Counted from the first letter of the stretch, positions 1 to 9,628 are shown. The stretch: 64,000 nt of DNA from Wandonia sp964447015 (GCA_964447015.1 CAYUQU010000005.1:39404-103403), one strand, 5' to 3'. Translations and numbers: made by a program. Notes: a model not told the origin generated them from the letters alone.

Positions 1-8
1 TATCTTTG
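1..8 (+). promoter_or_regulatory. Bacteroidota -7 promoter element (TATCTTTG)
   Basis: TATCTTTG matches TAnnTTTG, the -7 box used by the Bacteroidota primary sigma factor. The matching -33 TTG would lie outside the window. It sits about 70 nt upstream of the ABC exporter start, so transcription probably begins near position 15. Confidence 0.6.
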
Positions 9-76
9 CCATTATCAGCGAGGGAAAAGTAGATTGGATCTTTATTCCTCGATTAAGTTTGAACATAAATAAGAGA

Positions 77-1936
77 ATGAAAACGATAAAAGAAATCTAC
101 AAGTACACGTTTGTTTATAAGACACAAACCCTCTTAACTATTTTCTTCAATTTCCTCTTTGTTATCTTTAATCTGATTTCTTTAGCACTCTTTGTTCCGT
201 TTATGGAACTAATATTCAAAAATGAATTTCCTCTCGTTTCTCCTACAACTCCTGTGTGGAAAGAAGGTGCGTTCAGTTTTTTTGAATATGCCTCTGATTA
301 TTACAATTACTTCATGGAATTGTATTTGTTTAACAACGGTAAAGAAAAGGCACTGTTGTTTATTTGTGGGAGTGTATTAGTAGCGTTCTTTCTCAAAAAT
401 TTATTTCGCTATTTGGCGATATATTATCAAGCTCAGGTTAGAATGTCTGTCGTTCGGGACTTGCGAGATAAAGTATTTGCTAAAACGCTACGTTTGCCAA
501 TGGCTTTCTATTCTGAAGAGAAAAAAGGAGACTTAATGTCCCGCATGAGTACCGACGTAAACGAAATGGAATTTTCTGTAGTAAGTGTACTTCAACTTCT
601 CTTTCGTGACCCTGTGGATGTATTACTCACAGTATCGTTGTTATTTTATTGGAGTCCGAAATTAACACTGATTTCATTTATCGTTCTCCCACTATCTGCA
701 TTTGTTATTTCGAGAATTGGAAAAAGCTTGAAAAGAACAGCACGCGAAGGGCAAGACCAAATGGGACGTGTGTTTTCAACCATTGAAGAAACACTCGGTG
801 GAATTAGAATTATTAAGGCTTTCAACGCTTCAAAATTAATTCAAGAAAAATTTTCTGCTTCTAACCTACGTCATCAGCAACTTCTCACAAGTACATACCG
901 AAAAAAGGATTTATCCTCTCCTTTGAATGAGTTTTTAGGGGCTTTTGTGATGTTGGTAATTGTTTACTTTGGTGGAATGTTGGTTTTGGAAGGAGAGGGT
1001 TCGGGAATGAACGGCGCTCAGTTTATGGGATTCATTATTGTATTCTCCCAATTATTAAGACCAATACAAAGTATTGCCACCAACATAGGAAGTTTGCACA
1101 AAGCAAAAGTGAGCTTAGACCGAATAAATGAAGTCCTCAACACTGACGAAGTGATTATGGATCCTGAAAATCCAGAAGTCTTTAACTCTATTACTGAAAG
1201 TGTAAAATATGAAAATGTGTGTTTTGCTTACGGCGAAAAACAGATAATTAACAATATCAGTTTTACCATTCCAAAAGGGAAGACCGTTGCACTTGTAGGT
1301 GAATCAGGAAGCGGGAAATCGACATTATCAGACCTTTTACCGCGATTCTATGATGTAGGTTCAGGTAAAATCACCATTGATGGAATTGACATTCGGAATT
1401 TTAAAGTGGAGGATTTACGTCGTGAAATTGGCATTGTATCTCAAGAATCCATTCTATTCAACGACACGATTAGAAACAACATTGCTTTCGGAAAACCTGA
1501 TGCCACAGAAGAAGAAATAATCGCAGCAGCCAAAATTGCAAATGCCCACGATTTTATCATGCAGCAAGAAAATGGGTACGACACAGGTATTGGCGAGAGA
1601 GGGAATAAACTTAGTGGTGGACAGAAACAACGTATCAGCATTGCACGAGCAATTTTAAAAGACCCTGAAATCTTGATTCTTGACGAAGCGACATCAGCCC
1701 TAGACACTGAATCTGAAAAACTAGTACAAGACGCTTTGGAGAAATTAATGAACAACAGAACGTCTATCGTTATCGCTCACCGACTCAGTACAGTGCGCCA
1801 TGCAGATGAAATTATTGTGCTCCAAAATGGAGATATTGTAGAACGCGGCAAACACGATGAGTTGATATCACAGAAGGGACATTATCATAAATTGTGTGGT
1901 TTACAAGGGATTTCGGTAGATGTGTATGAAAAATAA
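77..1936 (+). CDS. ABC transporter, fused permease/ATPase (MsbA-like exporter)
   Basis: Half-size ABC exporter of about 619 residues. The N-terminal half is a six-helix membrane domain with hydrophobic stretches near residues 10-45, 85-110, 180-220 and 285-335. The C-terminal half is a nucleotide-binding domain with Walker A GESGSGKST, signature LSGGQKQR, Walker B ILILDEATSALD and the switch His in IAHRLST. The family includes MsbA (lipid A flipping) and many lipid or drug exporters; the substrate cannot be read from sequence. An in-frame TTG at 59 would add six residues, but the ATG at 77 is the better start. It has its own promoter box at 1-8 and no operon partner inside the window. Confidence 0.92.
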   Translation: MKTIKEIYKYTFVYKTQTLLTIFFNFLFVIFNLISLALFVPFMELIFKNEFPLVSPTTPVWKEGAFSFFEYASDYYNYFMELYLFNNGKEKALLFICGSVLVAFFLKNLFRYLAIYYQAQVRMSVVRDLRDKVFAKTLRLPMAFYSEEKKGDLMSRMSTDVNEMEFSVVSVLQLLFRDPVDVLLTVSLLFYWSPKLTLISFIVLPLSAFVISRIGKSLKRTAREGQDQMGRVFSTIEETLGGIRIIKAFNASKLIQEKFSASNLRHQQLLTSTYRKKDLSSPLNEFLGAFVMLVIVYFGGMLVLEGEGSGMNGAQFMGFIIVFSQLLRPIQSIATNIGSLHKAKVSLDRINEVLNTDEVIMDPENPEVFNSITESVKYENVCFAYGEKQIINNISFTIPKGKTVALVGESGSGKSTLSDLLPRFYDVGSGKITIDGIDIRNFKVEDLRREIGIVSQESILFNDTIRNNIAFGKPDATEEEIIAAAKIANAHDFIMQQENGYDTGIGERGNKLSGGQKQRISIARAILKDPEILILDEATSALDTESEKLVQDALEKLMNNRTSIVIAHRLSTVRHADEIIVLQNGDIVERGKHDELISQKGHYHKLCGLQGISVDVYEK

Positions 1937-1983
1937 CATTAACTTATAAATCTGTTTCTTAAAAATCATATCACTCGCCAAGG

Positions 1984-2014
1984 TTGGTCTAATTAGAAAA
2001 AAGATGTATATTCG
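1984..2014 (+). promoter_or_regulatory. Promoter of the T9SS cargo gene (TTG-N20-TATATTCG)
   Basis: TTG at 1984-1986 and TATATTCG at 2007-2014 are separated by exactly 20 nt, the Bacteroidota -33/-7 arrangement. The start codon lies 32 nt after the -7 box. The same -7 octamer and spacing occur in front of the PKD protein gene at 54310. Confidence 0.7.
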
Positions 2015-2046
2015 TATCCTAAAAATTATTTTAATCTAAAAAAATT

Positions 2047-3303
2047 ATGAAAAAAATTTACTTTATAGCAGCATCTCTTTTGGTTTCTGCTAGTATGTTT
2101 GCTCAAACAAACTTAAGTTTTGAAAATTGGACAGGAGCAACGCCTGATGGTTGGAGTTTTAATGCTAATGTATTAGCAGGAGTAGGAACACTAAATGCAA
2201 CACCTGTCACTCAAGGCACTACAAATCCTTCTGATGGATTGTCGTACTTAGTTTCTGAAAGTGTAACCCTTTCAGGCTCAACAAATGGTCAAGTTCCTGA
2301 TGGTGTTTATGGTGGGTTTGCATATGCAAATGCTTGGCAAAGTACAGACTTATATGAATCAGTTTCGTTTGATGTTCGTCATGCAGTTTTAGCAACAGAT
2401 AGTGCTGTAGTTGCTATCTTTGGATATGACTCAGAGGGAGATGTTCAAGCGCAAGGGTATACACTTGTTGGTGGCTCTCAAGCAACATGGACTACTGTAG
2501 TAGTTGATGTCGTTTATTTCGAAACATCAATCGTTGAATGGGATATGGTTGTATCTTCAAGCGCAAGTTCTATTTTTAATGGAACTGGAACTACTGCTGT
2601 AGAAGGTTCAATTCTTGAAGTTGATAACATCGTTTTAGGAGCTCTTTTAAACCCTGCTCCAAATGTAACTGACGTTGTTGCAACTGATATATCTGATAAC
2701 GGTAACGGAACAGACTTAGAAGTTTCATTTACTGTTCCTGCTGATGAAACTAATATCTTGAATTATTATGCAGTTGCATTTGCTACAGGTGTTAGCCCTG
2801 CAATGGCTGTAGACCCGCTTGCTCTTGTTACTGGTGCTGGTATTGAGGTAACACCTGATGGTTCAAATCAAGTTGTGAATTTTGGTGCTGCAGACGTTTA
2901 TGTAGGTCTTAATGCTGCTCAAACAGCATTTGAAGTTAACCCAATCGTAGAAGACGTGTCAATGACTGTTTATATCTATGTTGTAGGTGATAATGGTTAT
3001 TTAGATGTTTGGGCTCCTTCAAATGAGATCACTCTTACTAGCGCTGGAACTAGTGGAATTAACGAAAACACTATTTCAGTTAACGCTTATCCAAACCCAG
3101 CTAATTCAGAGTTAAACATCACAATGTCTGAGAATGCAACTTCAGTTGCTGTAATCAGCATGGATGGTAAAGTAGTAGCTTCTCAAGAAGTTAACGGTAC
3201 TTCAACTACTATCAATGTAGCTAACTTAAATTCTGGAGTTTACTTCTACGAAGTAACTGCTGAAAACGGATTAGTTGTTCGCAACTCTTTCGTTAAGAAC
3301 TAA
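2047..3303 (+). CDS. Secreted protein with T9SS type-A C-terminal sorting domain
   Basis: 418 residues. A Sec signal peptide (lysine-rich start, hydrophobic core, cleavage near SMFAQ) is followed by a beta-rich region resembling a carbohydrate-binding or choice-of-anchor domain, opening with FENW and TPDGW. The last 75 or so residues form a type-A T9SS sorting domain: SVNAYPNPANSELNI, then a VISMDGKVV turn and a terminal LNSGVYFYEV segment. The product should cross the outer membrane through the Por/T9SS machinery and be released or anchored. No catalytic motif is visible. It is monocistronic, with a clear promoter upstream and a strong terminator downstream. Confidence 0.88.
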   Translation: MKKIYFIAASLLVSASMFAQTNLSFENWTGATPDGWSFNANVLAGVGTLNATPVTQGTTNPSDGLSYLVSESVTLSGSTNGQVPDGVYGGFAYANAWQSTDLYESVSFDVRHAVLATDSAVVAIFGYDSEGDVQAQGYTLVGGSQATWTTVVVDVVYFETSIVEWDMVVSSSASSIFNGTGTTAVEGSILEVDNIVLGALLNPAPNVTDVVATDISDNGNGTDLEVSFTVPADETNILNYYAVAFATGVSPAMAVDPLALVTGAGIEVTPDGSNQVVNFGAADVYVGLNAAQTAFEVNPIVEDVSMTVYIYVVGDNGYLDVWAPSNEITLTSAGTSGINENTISVNAYPNPANSELNITMSENATSVAVISMDGKVVASQEVNGTSTTINVANLNSGVYFYEVTAENGLVVRNSFVKN

Positions 3304-3326
3304 GAAATTTAATTTTCTGATATAAG

Positions 3327-3366
3327 AAAGGCTGTCTCAATTGAGACAGCCTTTTGCTTTTTTAGT
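3327..3366. terminator. Rho-independent terminator (14-bp perfect palindrome plus T-run)
   Basis: AAAGGCTGTCTCAA at 3327-3340 is followed immediately by its exact reverse complement at 3341-3354, then a T-rich tail at 3358-3363. It lies between convergent genes and, flanked by A- and T-runs, could work in both directions. Confidence 0.85.
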
Positions 3367-3377
3367 AATATCATCTA

Positions 3378-3782
3378 TTAATTTCGATGTCTGAACTTTG
3401 ACCTACGTTCTTGATACATATTCGTGTTCGTGCGAATGTGTTTTCCTCTTGTATAATACAAAATAGTGCAGCCTGCAATAAACATCCCCACAGGAATCAG
3501 CAAAATACCTGAACGATAAGCATAATAATAAGAAATACTTAATACAGCGATGCCTATGACAATTAGCGAATATCCTAAATACTTATACTCCTTCACTAAC
3601 GAGTTTACAACAGTACCTCTATCGCTTTCGAGAATATAATCGTCTATGCTTTTGATTAGTGTATTAATCGCTTCTTTATCTAAAGCTTGGGCGACCAATT
3701 CTTTTCGAATATCACTATAAGACATTCCATTGCGCTTCTTTTCAGCGTACGGATGAATCAATTCTAATTCTGACTTCATCAT
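3378..3782 (-). CDS. Small membrane protein of unknown function
   Basis: 134 residues. The N-terminal 60 residues are charged and helical; two adjacent hydrophobic helices follow (about residues 69-86 and 91-109), then a basic tail rich in Arg and Lys. I do not recognise the family. It lies 21 nt downstream of the biotin carrier gene on the same strand and probably shares its transcript. Translation can start at either of two consecutive ATG codons; the first is used here. Confidence 0.72.
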   Translation of the reverse strand: MMKSELELIHPYAEKKRNGMSYSDIRKELVAQALDKEAINTLIKSIDDYILESDRGTVVNSLVKEYKYLGYSLIVIGIAVLSISYYYAYRSGILLIPVGMFIAGCTILYYTRGKHIRTNTNMYQERRSKFRHRN

Positions 3783-3803
3783 ATAAAATTAGGTTAGAGC
3801 TAA

Positions 3804-4271
3804 TCACTCAAACTTTATCAATACTGAGCCTTTCTCAGTAGTCTGATTAACTTCTACTAGAATTGACTTAACTGTTCCTACACCTTCGGCCTTAATTACG
3901 TTTTCCATTTTCATCGCTTCAAGGGTCAAAAGTGAAGTGCCTGTTTTAACCTCATCACCAGGTTGAACATGAACCGCCAATACTTTGCCTGGCATTGGAG
4001 ATTTAAGCTCGTCTAGTTTTTTCTCAACTATTTTATCTAGTCCAAGTTCACTCAGTAATTTATGAATTGGCAACTCGCGCTTTATCGTAAATGAACGGTG
4101 ATTGATTTTCACCCTCATTGTACCCACTTCTGTATCTACCTCTTCAACTTCTCCAAAAAATGTCTTACCTTGAAAATAAATGCGGAAAAACTGATCGTTA
4201 TCCCAAGAGACCTTTGCTCCAGCCTTTATATCTATCACTTCCTCTCCTAATTTCCACGTATGTTGAGCCAT
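3804..4271 (-). CDS. Biotin/lipoyl attachment domain protein (biotin carboxyl carrier subunit)
   Basis: 155 residues. The C-terminal half is a biotinyl domain with the attachment motif EAMKMEN (Lys121) and the preceding SPMPGKVLAV strand. The N-terminal 85 residues resemble the region before the biotinyl domain in acyl-CoA or pyruvate carboxylase subunits. It should carry biotin between a biotin carboxylase and a carboxyltransferase, most often of acetyl- or propionyl-CoA carboxylase type, but neither partner gene is in the window. The assignment to a carboxylase rather than a decarboxylase pump is an inference. Confidence 0.85.
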   Translation of the reverse strand: MAQHTWKLGEEVIDIKAGAKVSWDNDQFFRIYFQGKTFFGEVEEVDTEVGTMRVKINHRSFTIKRELPIHKLLSELGLDKIVEKKLDELKSPMPGKVLAVHVQPGDEVKTGTSLLTLEAMKMENVIKAEGVGTVKSILVEVNQTTEKGSVLIKFE

Positions 4272-4400
4272 CTATTCTACAATTTTGCCCTAAATCTATG
4301 AATAATGCCGTTAAAAATTAAATTGTTGCTTTTTAATTTCTTTTTGTGGAGATTTGCATCAATCGTATAATTTAAATTATTTTCAATTAGATTACTAGTT

Positions 4401-7016
4401 ATGAATAGATTAACAACTTTATATTTGTTGAGTTTCGCATTTTTGTTTTCATGTGGAACACCAAAAGAGATTACTCCTGAATCCACAACACAAAACACTC
4501 CTCCACCTCCAGCTATTGAAATTCCTCAAAAGGAAACCTTTCCAAATGAACGCGCAATATATCGTGCTTCTGAAACAAAACTTTTTGATCTAATTCACAC
4601 AAAACTTGAAGTAAGTTTTGACTGGGATAAATCTTGGTTGAACGGACTTGCAACTATTACTTTAAAACCACATTTCTATGCGCAAGACACTTTGGTGTTA
4701 GACGCAAAAGGAATGGAAATTCGCACAGTAAAACTCAATGGAAAACCATTGGACTTTAGTTATGAGAATGATTTCCTTACTGTGAAATTGGGTAAAAAAT
4801 ACAAACGTAATGATCAAATTACACTAGTAATCGACTACACAGCAAAACCTGATGAAAGAGAAACAGGTGGAAGTGCAGCAATTTCAAGCGACAAAGGTCT
4901 TTACTTTATTAATCCAAAAGGGGAAGACCCAAGCAAAATGCCACAGATTTGGACACAAGGTGAAACGGAAGCTAGTTCAGTGTGGTTTCCAACTATCGAT
5001 GCGCCAAACCAAAAAATGACGCAAGAGATTTTAATGACTGTTGATGAAAAATACACGACTCTTTCAAATGGTCTTTTAGTAAAATCTACTAAAAATGCGA
5101 ATGGAACGCGTACGGATCACTGGAAACAAGAATTGCCACACACACCTTACTTGGCAATGATGGGTGTAGGTGAATTTAAAGTAGTTAAAGACAGTTTTAC
5201 ACGTAAAGATGGTTCTAAAATTGAAGTAAACTATTATGTTGAAAAAGAATGGGAACCATATGCTAAAGATATTTTTGGCAATACTCCTGAAATGATTGGT
5301 TTCTTTTCAAAGCTTCTTGGTGTAGAATATCCTTGGGATAAATACCACCAAATTGTAGTTCGCGATTATGTGTCTGGTGCGATGGAGAATACAGGTGCCG
5401 TGATTTTTGGTGATTTTGTTTACATGAATGATCGTGAGTTATTAGATAACAACTCTGAATCAATAATCGCTCACGAACTATTTCACCACTGGTTTGGTGA
5501 TCTTGTAACGTGTGAGTCATGGTCAAATCTCCCTTTAAACGAATCGTTTGCTAATTACTCGCAGTACTTGTGGGATGAGTTTAAATATGGAATCGATGAG
5601 GCTGAATACCAAGCAGAAAAAGAAGCAGATGGTTATTTCCAAACTGCACAGCAAGGAATGCACGACATGATTTGGTTTGATTATGACGACAAAGAACAAA
5701 TGTTCGATGGTCACTCGTACAACAAAGGTGGGCGAATTTTGCACATGCTTCGCAATTATCTAGGTGATGAAGCTTTCTTTGAGTCATTGAGATATTACTT
5801 GACAAAACACGCTTATCGCCCAGCTGAAATGCACGAATTGAGATTGGCGTTTGAAGAAATTTCGGGTGAAGACTTAAATTGGTTCTTCAATCAATGGTTT
5901 TTTGCAAAAGGACATCCAGTTTTAGAAGTTTCACAAGAAGTGATTGGTAATGACGTTGTTGTAACAATAGAACAAAAACAAAACTTTAAAATTGTTCCAC
6001 TATACAAACTCCCTATGAAAGTGAGTGTATTTGATGGAGCAAAACGCAATGATTACAACATCGAGGTGAACAAAATGAAAGAATCATTTACGTTCCCGAT
6101 AAAAGACTCAGTTAGCACTGTCATTGTAGATGCAGACCACGTAATTCTTGCTGAATGGACGGATAAAAAATCTATGGAGCAGTTCATGTTCCAATTCTAC
6201 AACGGTGGAAAATACGCAGATCGCCGCGATGGACTTGCAGGTGCTGCCAAATTAAAAACTGATGCTGGTCGCAAAATGATTTTAGATGCATTAAACGACC
6301 CTTTCTACAGAATTCGCGAATTGGCAATCACACAGTCTAACCGTGTGAAGCGCACAAACAAAGATGAATTGGTAGCTAAAATGTCTGAGTTAGTTAAAAA
6401 GGACCCAAAATCATCTGTTCGTGCTTCTGCATTGGACTTCCTTTTGAATAATTTTGATAGCGAAAAACAAACAAAAGAAGCACTGCAATTTGCTTTAGAT
6501 AATGATAAATCATACAAAGTTCTAGGAACTGCACTTATCGGTTTGGCTAAATTCGACTCAGAAAGCGCTATGAAAAAAGCGAAAGCTCTTGAGAATGAAA
6601 ACGGTCAAACGATGCTATTAAACATTTCTAGCCTTTATGGAAAATATGGTACAGCTGAGAACTACGAATTCTTCAACTCACTTTTCAAAGAAGGTAAAGT
6701 TGGTGGATTTTCACTTCTAGGTGTAGTGGGTTCATTTGGCGCTTATGTGCGTAACAACGAGTACGAAGTTCAAAGCAAAGCCTTAGGGATTTTCACTACT
6801 CTTTCAGATAATTCTTCTGGATTTATGGGCTATGTGCTTCCAACTGTTGTAGCTTCAATTCCAGGTTCAATCGAAGCGCGAATTGATAAACAAAAGAAAG
6901 AATTGACAGAACTAGAAAGTTCAGGCGAACCAGCTCGCGCAGACAAAGTGCGCAAAGCAATTAAAAGTGATGAAGAGCTAGTTCAGTCTTATCAGGAGTT
7001 GATTGAGAAGATGTAA
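4401..7016 (+). CDS. M1-family zinc aminopeptidase, lipoprotein
   Basis: 871 residues. The N-terminus is a lipoprotein signal with a lipobox ending FSC (Cys18), so the enzyme is membrane-anchored outside the cytoplasm. Substrate-binding GAMENTG lies at 326-332 and the zinc site is HELFHH (His358, Glu359, His362) with the third ligand Glu381 in NESF, the exact M1 spacing. The C-terminal 260 residues are alpha-helical and repeat-like (HEAT-like), as in other M1 enzymes. It should remove N-terminal residues from peptides, feeding peptide nutrition. It is a single gene with a terminator directly behind it. Confidence 0.93.
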   Translation: MNRLTTLYLLSFAFLFSCGTPKEITPESTTQNTPPPPAIEIPQKETFPNERAIYRASETKLFDLIHTKLEVSFDWDKSWLNGLATITLKPHFYAQDTLVLDAKGMEIRTVKLNGKPLDFSYENDFLTVKLGKKYKRNDQITLVIDYTAKPDERETGGSAAISSDKGLYFINPKGEDPSKMPQIWTQGETEASSVWFPTIDAPNQKMTQEILMTVDEKYTTLSNGLLVKSTKNANGTRTDHWKQELPHTPYLAMMGVGEFKVVKDSFTRKDGSKIEVNYYVEKEWEPYAKDIFGNTPEMIGFFSKLLGVEYPWDKYHQIVVRDYVSGAMENTGAVIFGDFVYMNDRELLDNNSESIIAHELFHHWFGDLVTCESWSNLPLNESFANYSQYLWDEFKYGIDEAEYQAEKEADGYFQTAQQGMHDMIWFDYDDKEQMFDGHSYNKGGRILHMLRNYLGDEAFFESLRYYLTKHAYRPAEMHELRLAFEEISGEDLNWFFNQWFFAKGHPVLEVSQEVIGNDVVVTIEQKQNFKIVPLYKLPMKVSVFDGAKRNDYNIEVNKMKESFTFPIKDSVSTVIVDADHVILAEWTDKKSMEQFMFQFYNGGKYADRRDGLAGAAKLKTDAGRKMILDALNDPFYRIRELAITQSNRVKRTNKDELVAKMSELVKKDPKSSVRASALDFLLNNFDSEKQTKEALQFALDNDKSYKVLGTALIGLAKFDSESAMKKAKALENENGQTMLLNISSLYGKYGTAENYEFFNSLFKEGKVGGFSLLGVVGSFGAYVRNNEYEVQSKALGIFTTLSDNSSGFMGYVLPTVVASIPGSIEARIDKQKKELTELESSGEPARADKVRKAIKSDEELVQSYQELIEKM

Positions 7017-7050
7017 TAATCTTCTTAGACTCATTCATTAGAATTTTTAG

Positions 7051-7086
7051 CCCGTCCCAATATTGATTGGGGCGGGTTTTGTTTTT
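7051..7086 (+). terminator. Rho-independent terminator after the M1 peptidase
   Basis: An 11-bp stem (7051-7061 with 7066-7076, one G-T pair) with the 4-nt loop ATTG is followed by TTTTGTTTTT. It lies 35 nt after the peptidase stop codon. Confidence 0.8.
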
Positions 7087-7157
7087 GTGAATTGATTTTT
7101 AACTACATGGTTAATCACAATAAATTGAAAAAAGTTTAAAGAACATACTTTACTTTT

Positions 7158-7268
7158 TTAACCGCAAAGGACTCAAAGAAAAAAGTTATATCTACTAATT
7201 TCAGCTTAAACTCTAGTATAAAATACTTTGCGAACTTGGCGTATATCTTGGCGTTGCTTTGCGGTTAA
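7158..7268. repeat. Intergenic inverted-repeat element (TTAACCGCAAAG ends)
   Basis: A perfect 12-bp inverted repeat, TTAACCGCAAAG at 7158-7169 and its complement at 7257-7268, encloses about 87 nt that contain further degenerate versions of the same words (CTTTGCGAACTTGGCG, CTTGGCGTTG). Repeats with these termini are scattered through many bacterial genomes. It lies between convergent genes, downstream of the terminator at 7051. Confidence 0.6.
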
Positions 7269-7303
7269 ATCGGCCCCTTGCGACTTTTTTTCATACCTAA
7301 ACC

Positions 7304-8017
7304 TTACTTCAACGCTCGCTTATACAACTGCACCGTATTCTCAAGCCCCCAATAAATCGAATCAGAGATGAGCGCATGTCCAATTGAAACTTCAAGTAAA
7401 CCGGGCACATTTTCCTTGAAATAGGCTAAGTTCTTTGTGTCCAAATCATGTCCCGCATTAATTCCTAAACCTAGTTTATTTGCCAATTCTGCAGCACGTG
7501 TATATGGAGCTACAGCCTTTTGTTTATCGATGTGAAATTCTTCCGCATAAGGGCCAGTGTAAAGCTCTATGCGATTGACTCCTGTCTCTTTCGCATACTC
7601 AATATTGATTATTTCAGTATCCACAAAAATTGAACTGCGCACACCCCATTCGTGTAACTGACCTATAATATCTTGGAGTTTATTCAAATGCTGCTTTGTG
7701 TCCCACCCTGCATTTGATGTAAGCACATGAGGAGGATCAGGAACCAAGGTAGCTTGTGCAGGACGAATTTCTTTGATCAGTTCCATAAAACGTTCGTCAG
7801 GATAACCTTCAATATTGAACTCTGTCGTGACAACTTTTGACAAATCAAATACGTCTTTTCGAGTAATATGACGTTCGTCGGGACGAGGGTGCACAGTGAT
7901 GCCATCTGCGCCAAAACGTTCACAGTCAATGGCAACTTGAACAACATTTGGCGTATTTCCACCTCTCGCGTTGCGGAGCGTTGCAATTTTATTAATATTT
8001 ACACTTAACTTGGTCAT
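7304..8017 (-). CDS. pdxJ: Pyridoxine 5'-phosphate synthase
   Basis: 237 residues, the normal PdxJ length. It condenses 3-amino-1-hydroxyacetone phosphate with 1-deoxy-D-xylulose 5-phosphate, the last ring-forming step of the DXP-dependent vitamin B6 pathway. Diagnostic PdxJ segments are LSVNINKIATLRNARGG at the N-terminus, ADGITVHPRPDERHI, the EFNIEGYP segment, and GINAGHDL with EVSIGHALISD near the C-terminus. It is transcribed divergently from the CBS/nadK pair, with a TAACTTTG box 23 nt before its start. Confidence 0.95.
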   Translation of the reverse strand: MTKLSVNINKIATLRNARGGNTPNVVQVAIDCERFGADGITVHPRPDERHITRKDVFDLSKVVTTEFNIEGYPDERFMELIKEIRPAQATLVPDPPHVLTSNAGWDTKQHLNKLQDIIGQLHEWGVRSSIFVDTEIINIEYAKETGVNRIELYTGPYAEEFHIDKQKAVAPYTRAAELANKLGLGINAGHDLDTKNLAYFKENVPGLLEVSIGHALISDSIYWGLENTVQLYKRALK

Positions 8018-8039
8018 AACGGAACTATTTTTGTGGTTC

Positions 8040-8047
8040 CAAAGTTA
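8040..8047 (-). promoter_or_regulatory. -7 promoter element of pdxJ (TAACTTTG on the minus strand)
   Basis: On the minus strand the sequence reads TAACTTTG, a full match to TAnnTTTG, 22 nt before the pdxJ start. No convincing -33 TTG is present at the expected distance, so the call rests on the -7 box alone. Confidence 0.5.
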
Positions 8048-8084
8048 GAGAGTTTAGTTAAGAATTACTACTTTGGCAAAGACA

Positions 8085-8747
8085 ATGATAGCAGCAGAAT
8101 TAATATCACAAGAAATACCACCATTGAAGCACACAGATACTGGTGAAAAAGCTTTACGATGGATGGAGGAGTTTCGCGTTTCACACTTACCCGTGTTGAA
8201 GGGCAATAACTATGTAGGCGTTGTTTCAGACAGCGATATTTATGACAAAGATGATGCTTCAAAAACGCTTCACGAAATGTTTGATGTGCTTCCACGTCCT
8301 TACGTATTTGAGCACAATCACATTTATCATATAATGCGCATAATGGCAGATGCAAAAGTGACTGTAGTTCCTATTTTGGACGAAAAAGAGCAGTATCTTG
8401 GATGCACAAATCTCATCGATTTGATGTCTCAACTGACAGAAATTGCAGGAATCAAAGAGGCGGGTGCAATTATCGTATTGGAAATGAATCGTGTGGATTA
8501 TTCTTTAGCACACATTGCACAATGTGTGGAGGGTAATAATGCGCGAATTATTAGTAGCTACATCACTTCTCCTGCGGATTCTACAATGTTAGAAGTGACG
8601 CTCAAAATAAATCAAGTCGATTTGTCGCGCATTATTCAAACTTTTGAGCGCTATGATTATGTTGTAAAAGCATCGTATCAAAAAGCCGAATATTACGACG
8701 ATTTGAAACAGCGATATGACGAATTAATGAAGTATTTAAATCCTTAG
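8085..8747 (+). CDS. CBS-domain protein
   Basis: About 220 residues. Two CBS motifs occupy roughly residues 1-120, with the signatures RVSHLPVLKGNNYVGVVSD and KVTVVPILDEKEQYLGCTN; the C-terminal 100 residues resemble a small ACT-like alpha/beta domain. CBS pairs bind adenine nucleotides and act as sensors. An in-frame TTG at 8073 would add four residues, but it is part of a promoter-like TACTTTG, so the ATG at 8085 is chosen. nadK begins 2 nt after the stop, so the two are co-transcribed, and the protein may sense adenylates in connection with NAD kinase. That link is an inference from position. Confidence 0.85.
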   Translation: MIAAELISQEIPPLKHTDTGEKALRWMEEFRVSHLPVLKGNNYVGVVSDSDIYDKDDASKTLHEMFDVLPRPYVFEHNHIYHIMRIMADAKVTVVPILDEKEQYLGCTNLIDLMSQLTEIAGIKEAGAIIVLEMNRVDYSLAHIAQCVEGNNARIISSYITSPADSTMLEVTLKINQVDLSRIIQTFERYDYVVKASYQKAEYYDDLKQRYDELMKYLNP

Positions 8748-8749
8748 TA

Positions 8750-9628
8750 ATGAACATTGCACTAATATTCAGTACACTTAAGCCAGATTACTATCCTCAC
8801 TTAAAAGACTTATTAGAAGTGGCTTCAGAATTAGGGTGGAAAGTAAGCATGGAAACTATTTATAAGTATCAGCTCCTCGAACATTTCCCCGAGCTTGAAA
8901 ATATTGAAGAATATCACGATTACAAAGGATTTCAAGAAAATACAGATCTTGCACTTAGTTTAGGTGGCGATGGAACTTTTTTGAAGTCCGTACTTTTCAT
9001 TCGCGACAGTGGCATTCCCGTACTTGGAGTCAACATGGGACGTTTGGGATTCTTGGCTAATATCAACAAGGAAAAAATTCGCGAAGCTTTTCATAAAATC
9101 AAGAACAAAGAATATACCTTCAACGAGCGCTCACTTCTTCAAGTTGACACCGATGAAAAACTTTTTGGTGACGAGAATTTTGCCTTGAATGAACTAACAC
9201 TGCACAAAAAAGATTCTGCATCGATGATTTCAATTACTGTTGATGTCAACAACGAGTATCTAAATAATTATTGGGCAGATGGGTTAATAATAAGCACACC
9301 TACAGGTTCTACAGCTTACTCTTTAAGTTGCGGTGGTCCTATTATCACGCCAGGATGTCAGGTACACATTATCACGCCCATTGCCCCACATAATTTGAAT
9401 GTGCGCCCAGTTGTCATACCCGATCATTTTGATCTCCGCGTTTCAGCTGAAGGTCGTGATAGTACTTATCTTCTCACTCTAGATTCTCGCTCAGAATTTA
9501 TTCACCACGATTGTGTACTCAATATCCGCAAATCAAACTTTACAATCAAAGTGATTGAATTTACGGATTACACTTTCTTAGATACTATCCGCGAAAAACT
9601 CCTTTGGGGTTTGGACAAGCGGAACTAG
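8750..9628 (+). CDS. nadK: NAD kinase
   Basis: 292 residues, the usual length. It phosphorylates NAD+ to NADP+ with ATP or polyphosphate in the cytoplasm. The catalytic GGDGT motif lies at 72-76, the NE motif is in FALNELTLH, and the substrate loop DGLIISTPTGSTAYSLSCGGPI is intact. It follows the CBS-domain gene by 2 nt, so it is translated from the same message. Confidence 0.95.
   Translation: MNIALIFSTLKPDYYPHLKDLLEVASELGWKVSMETIYKYQLLEHFPELENIEEYHDYKGFQENTDLALSLGGDGTFLKSVLFIRDSGIPVLGVNMGRLGFLANINKEKIREAFHKIKNKEYTFNERSLLQVDTDEKLFGDENFALNELTLHKKDSASMISITVDVNNEYLNNYWADGLIISTPTGSTAYSLSCGGPIITPGCQVHIITPIAPHNLNVRPVVIPDHFDLRVSAEGRDSTYLLTLDSRSEFIHHDCVLNIRKSNFTIKVIEFTDYTFLDTIREKLLWGLDKRN

Noticed and set aside
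5263..5805. Antisense reading frames inside the M1 peptidase gene
   Set aside because: They follow the codon pattern of the real gene, lack start signals and protein features, and are read as shadows.
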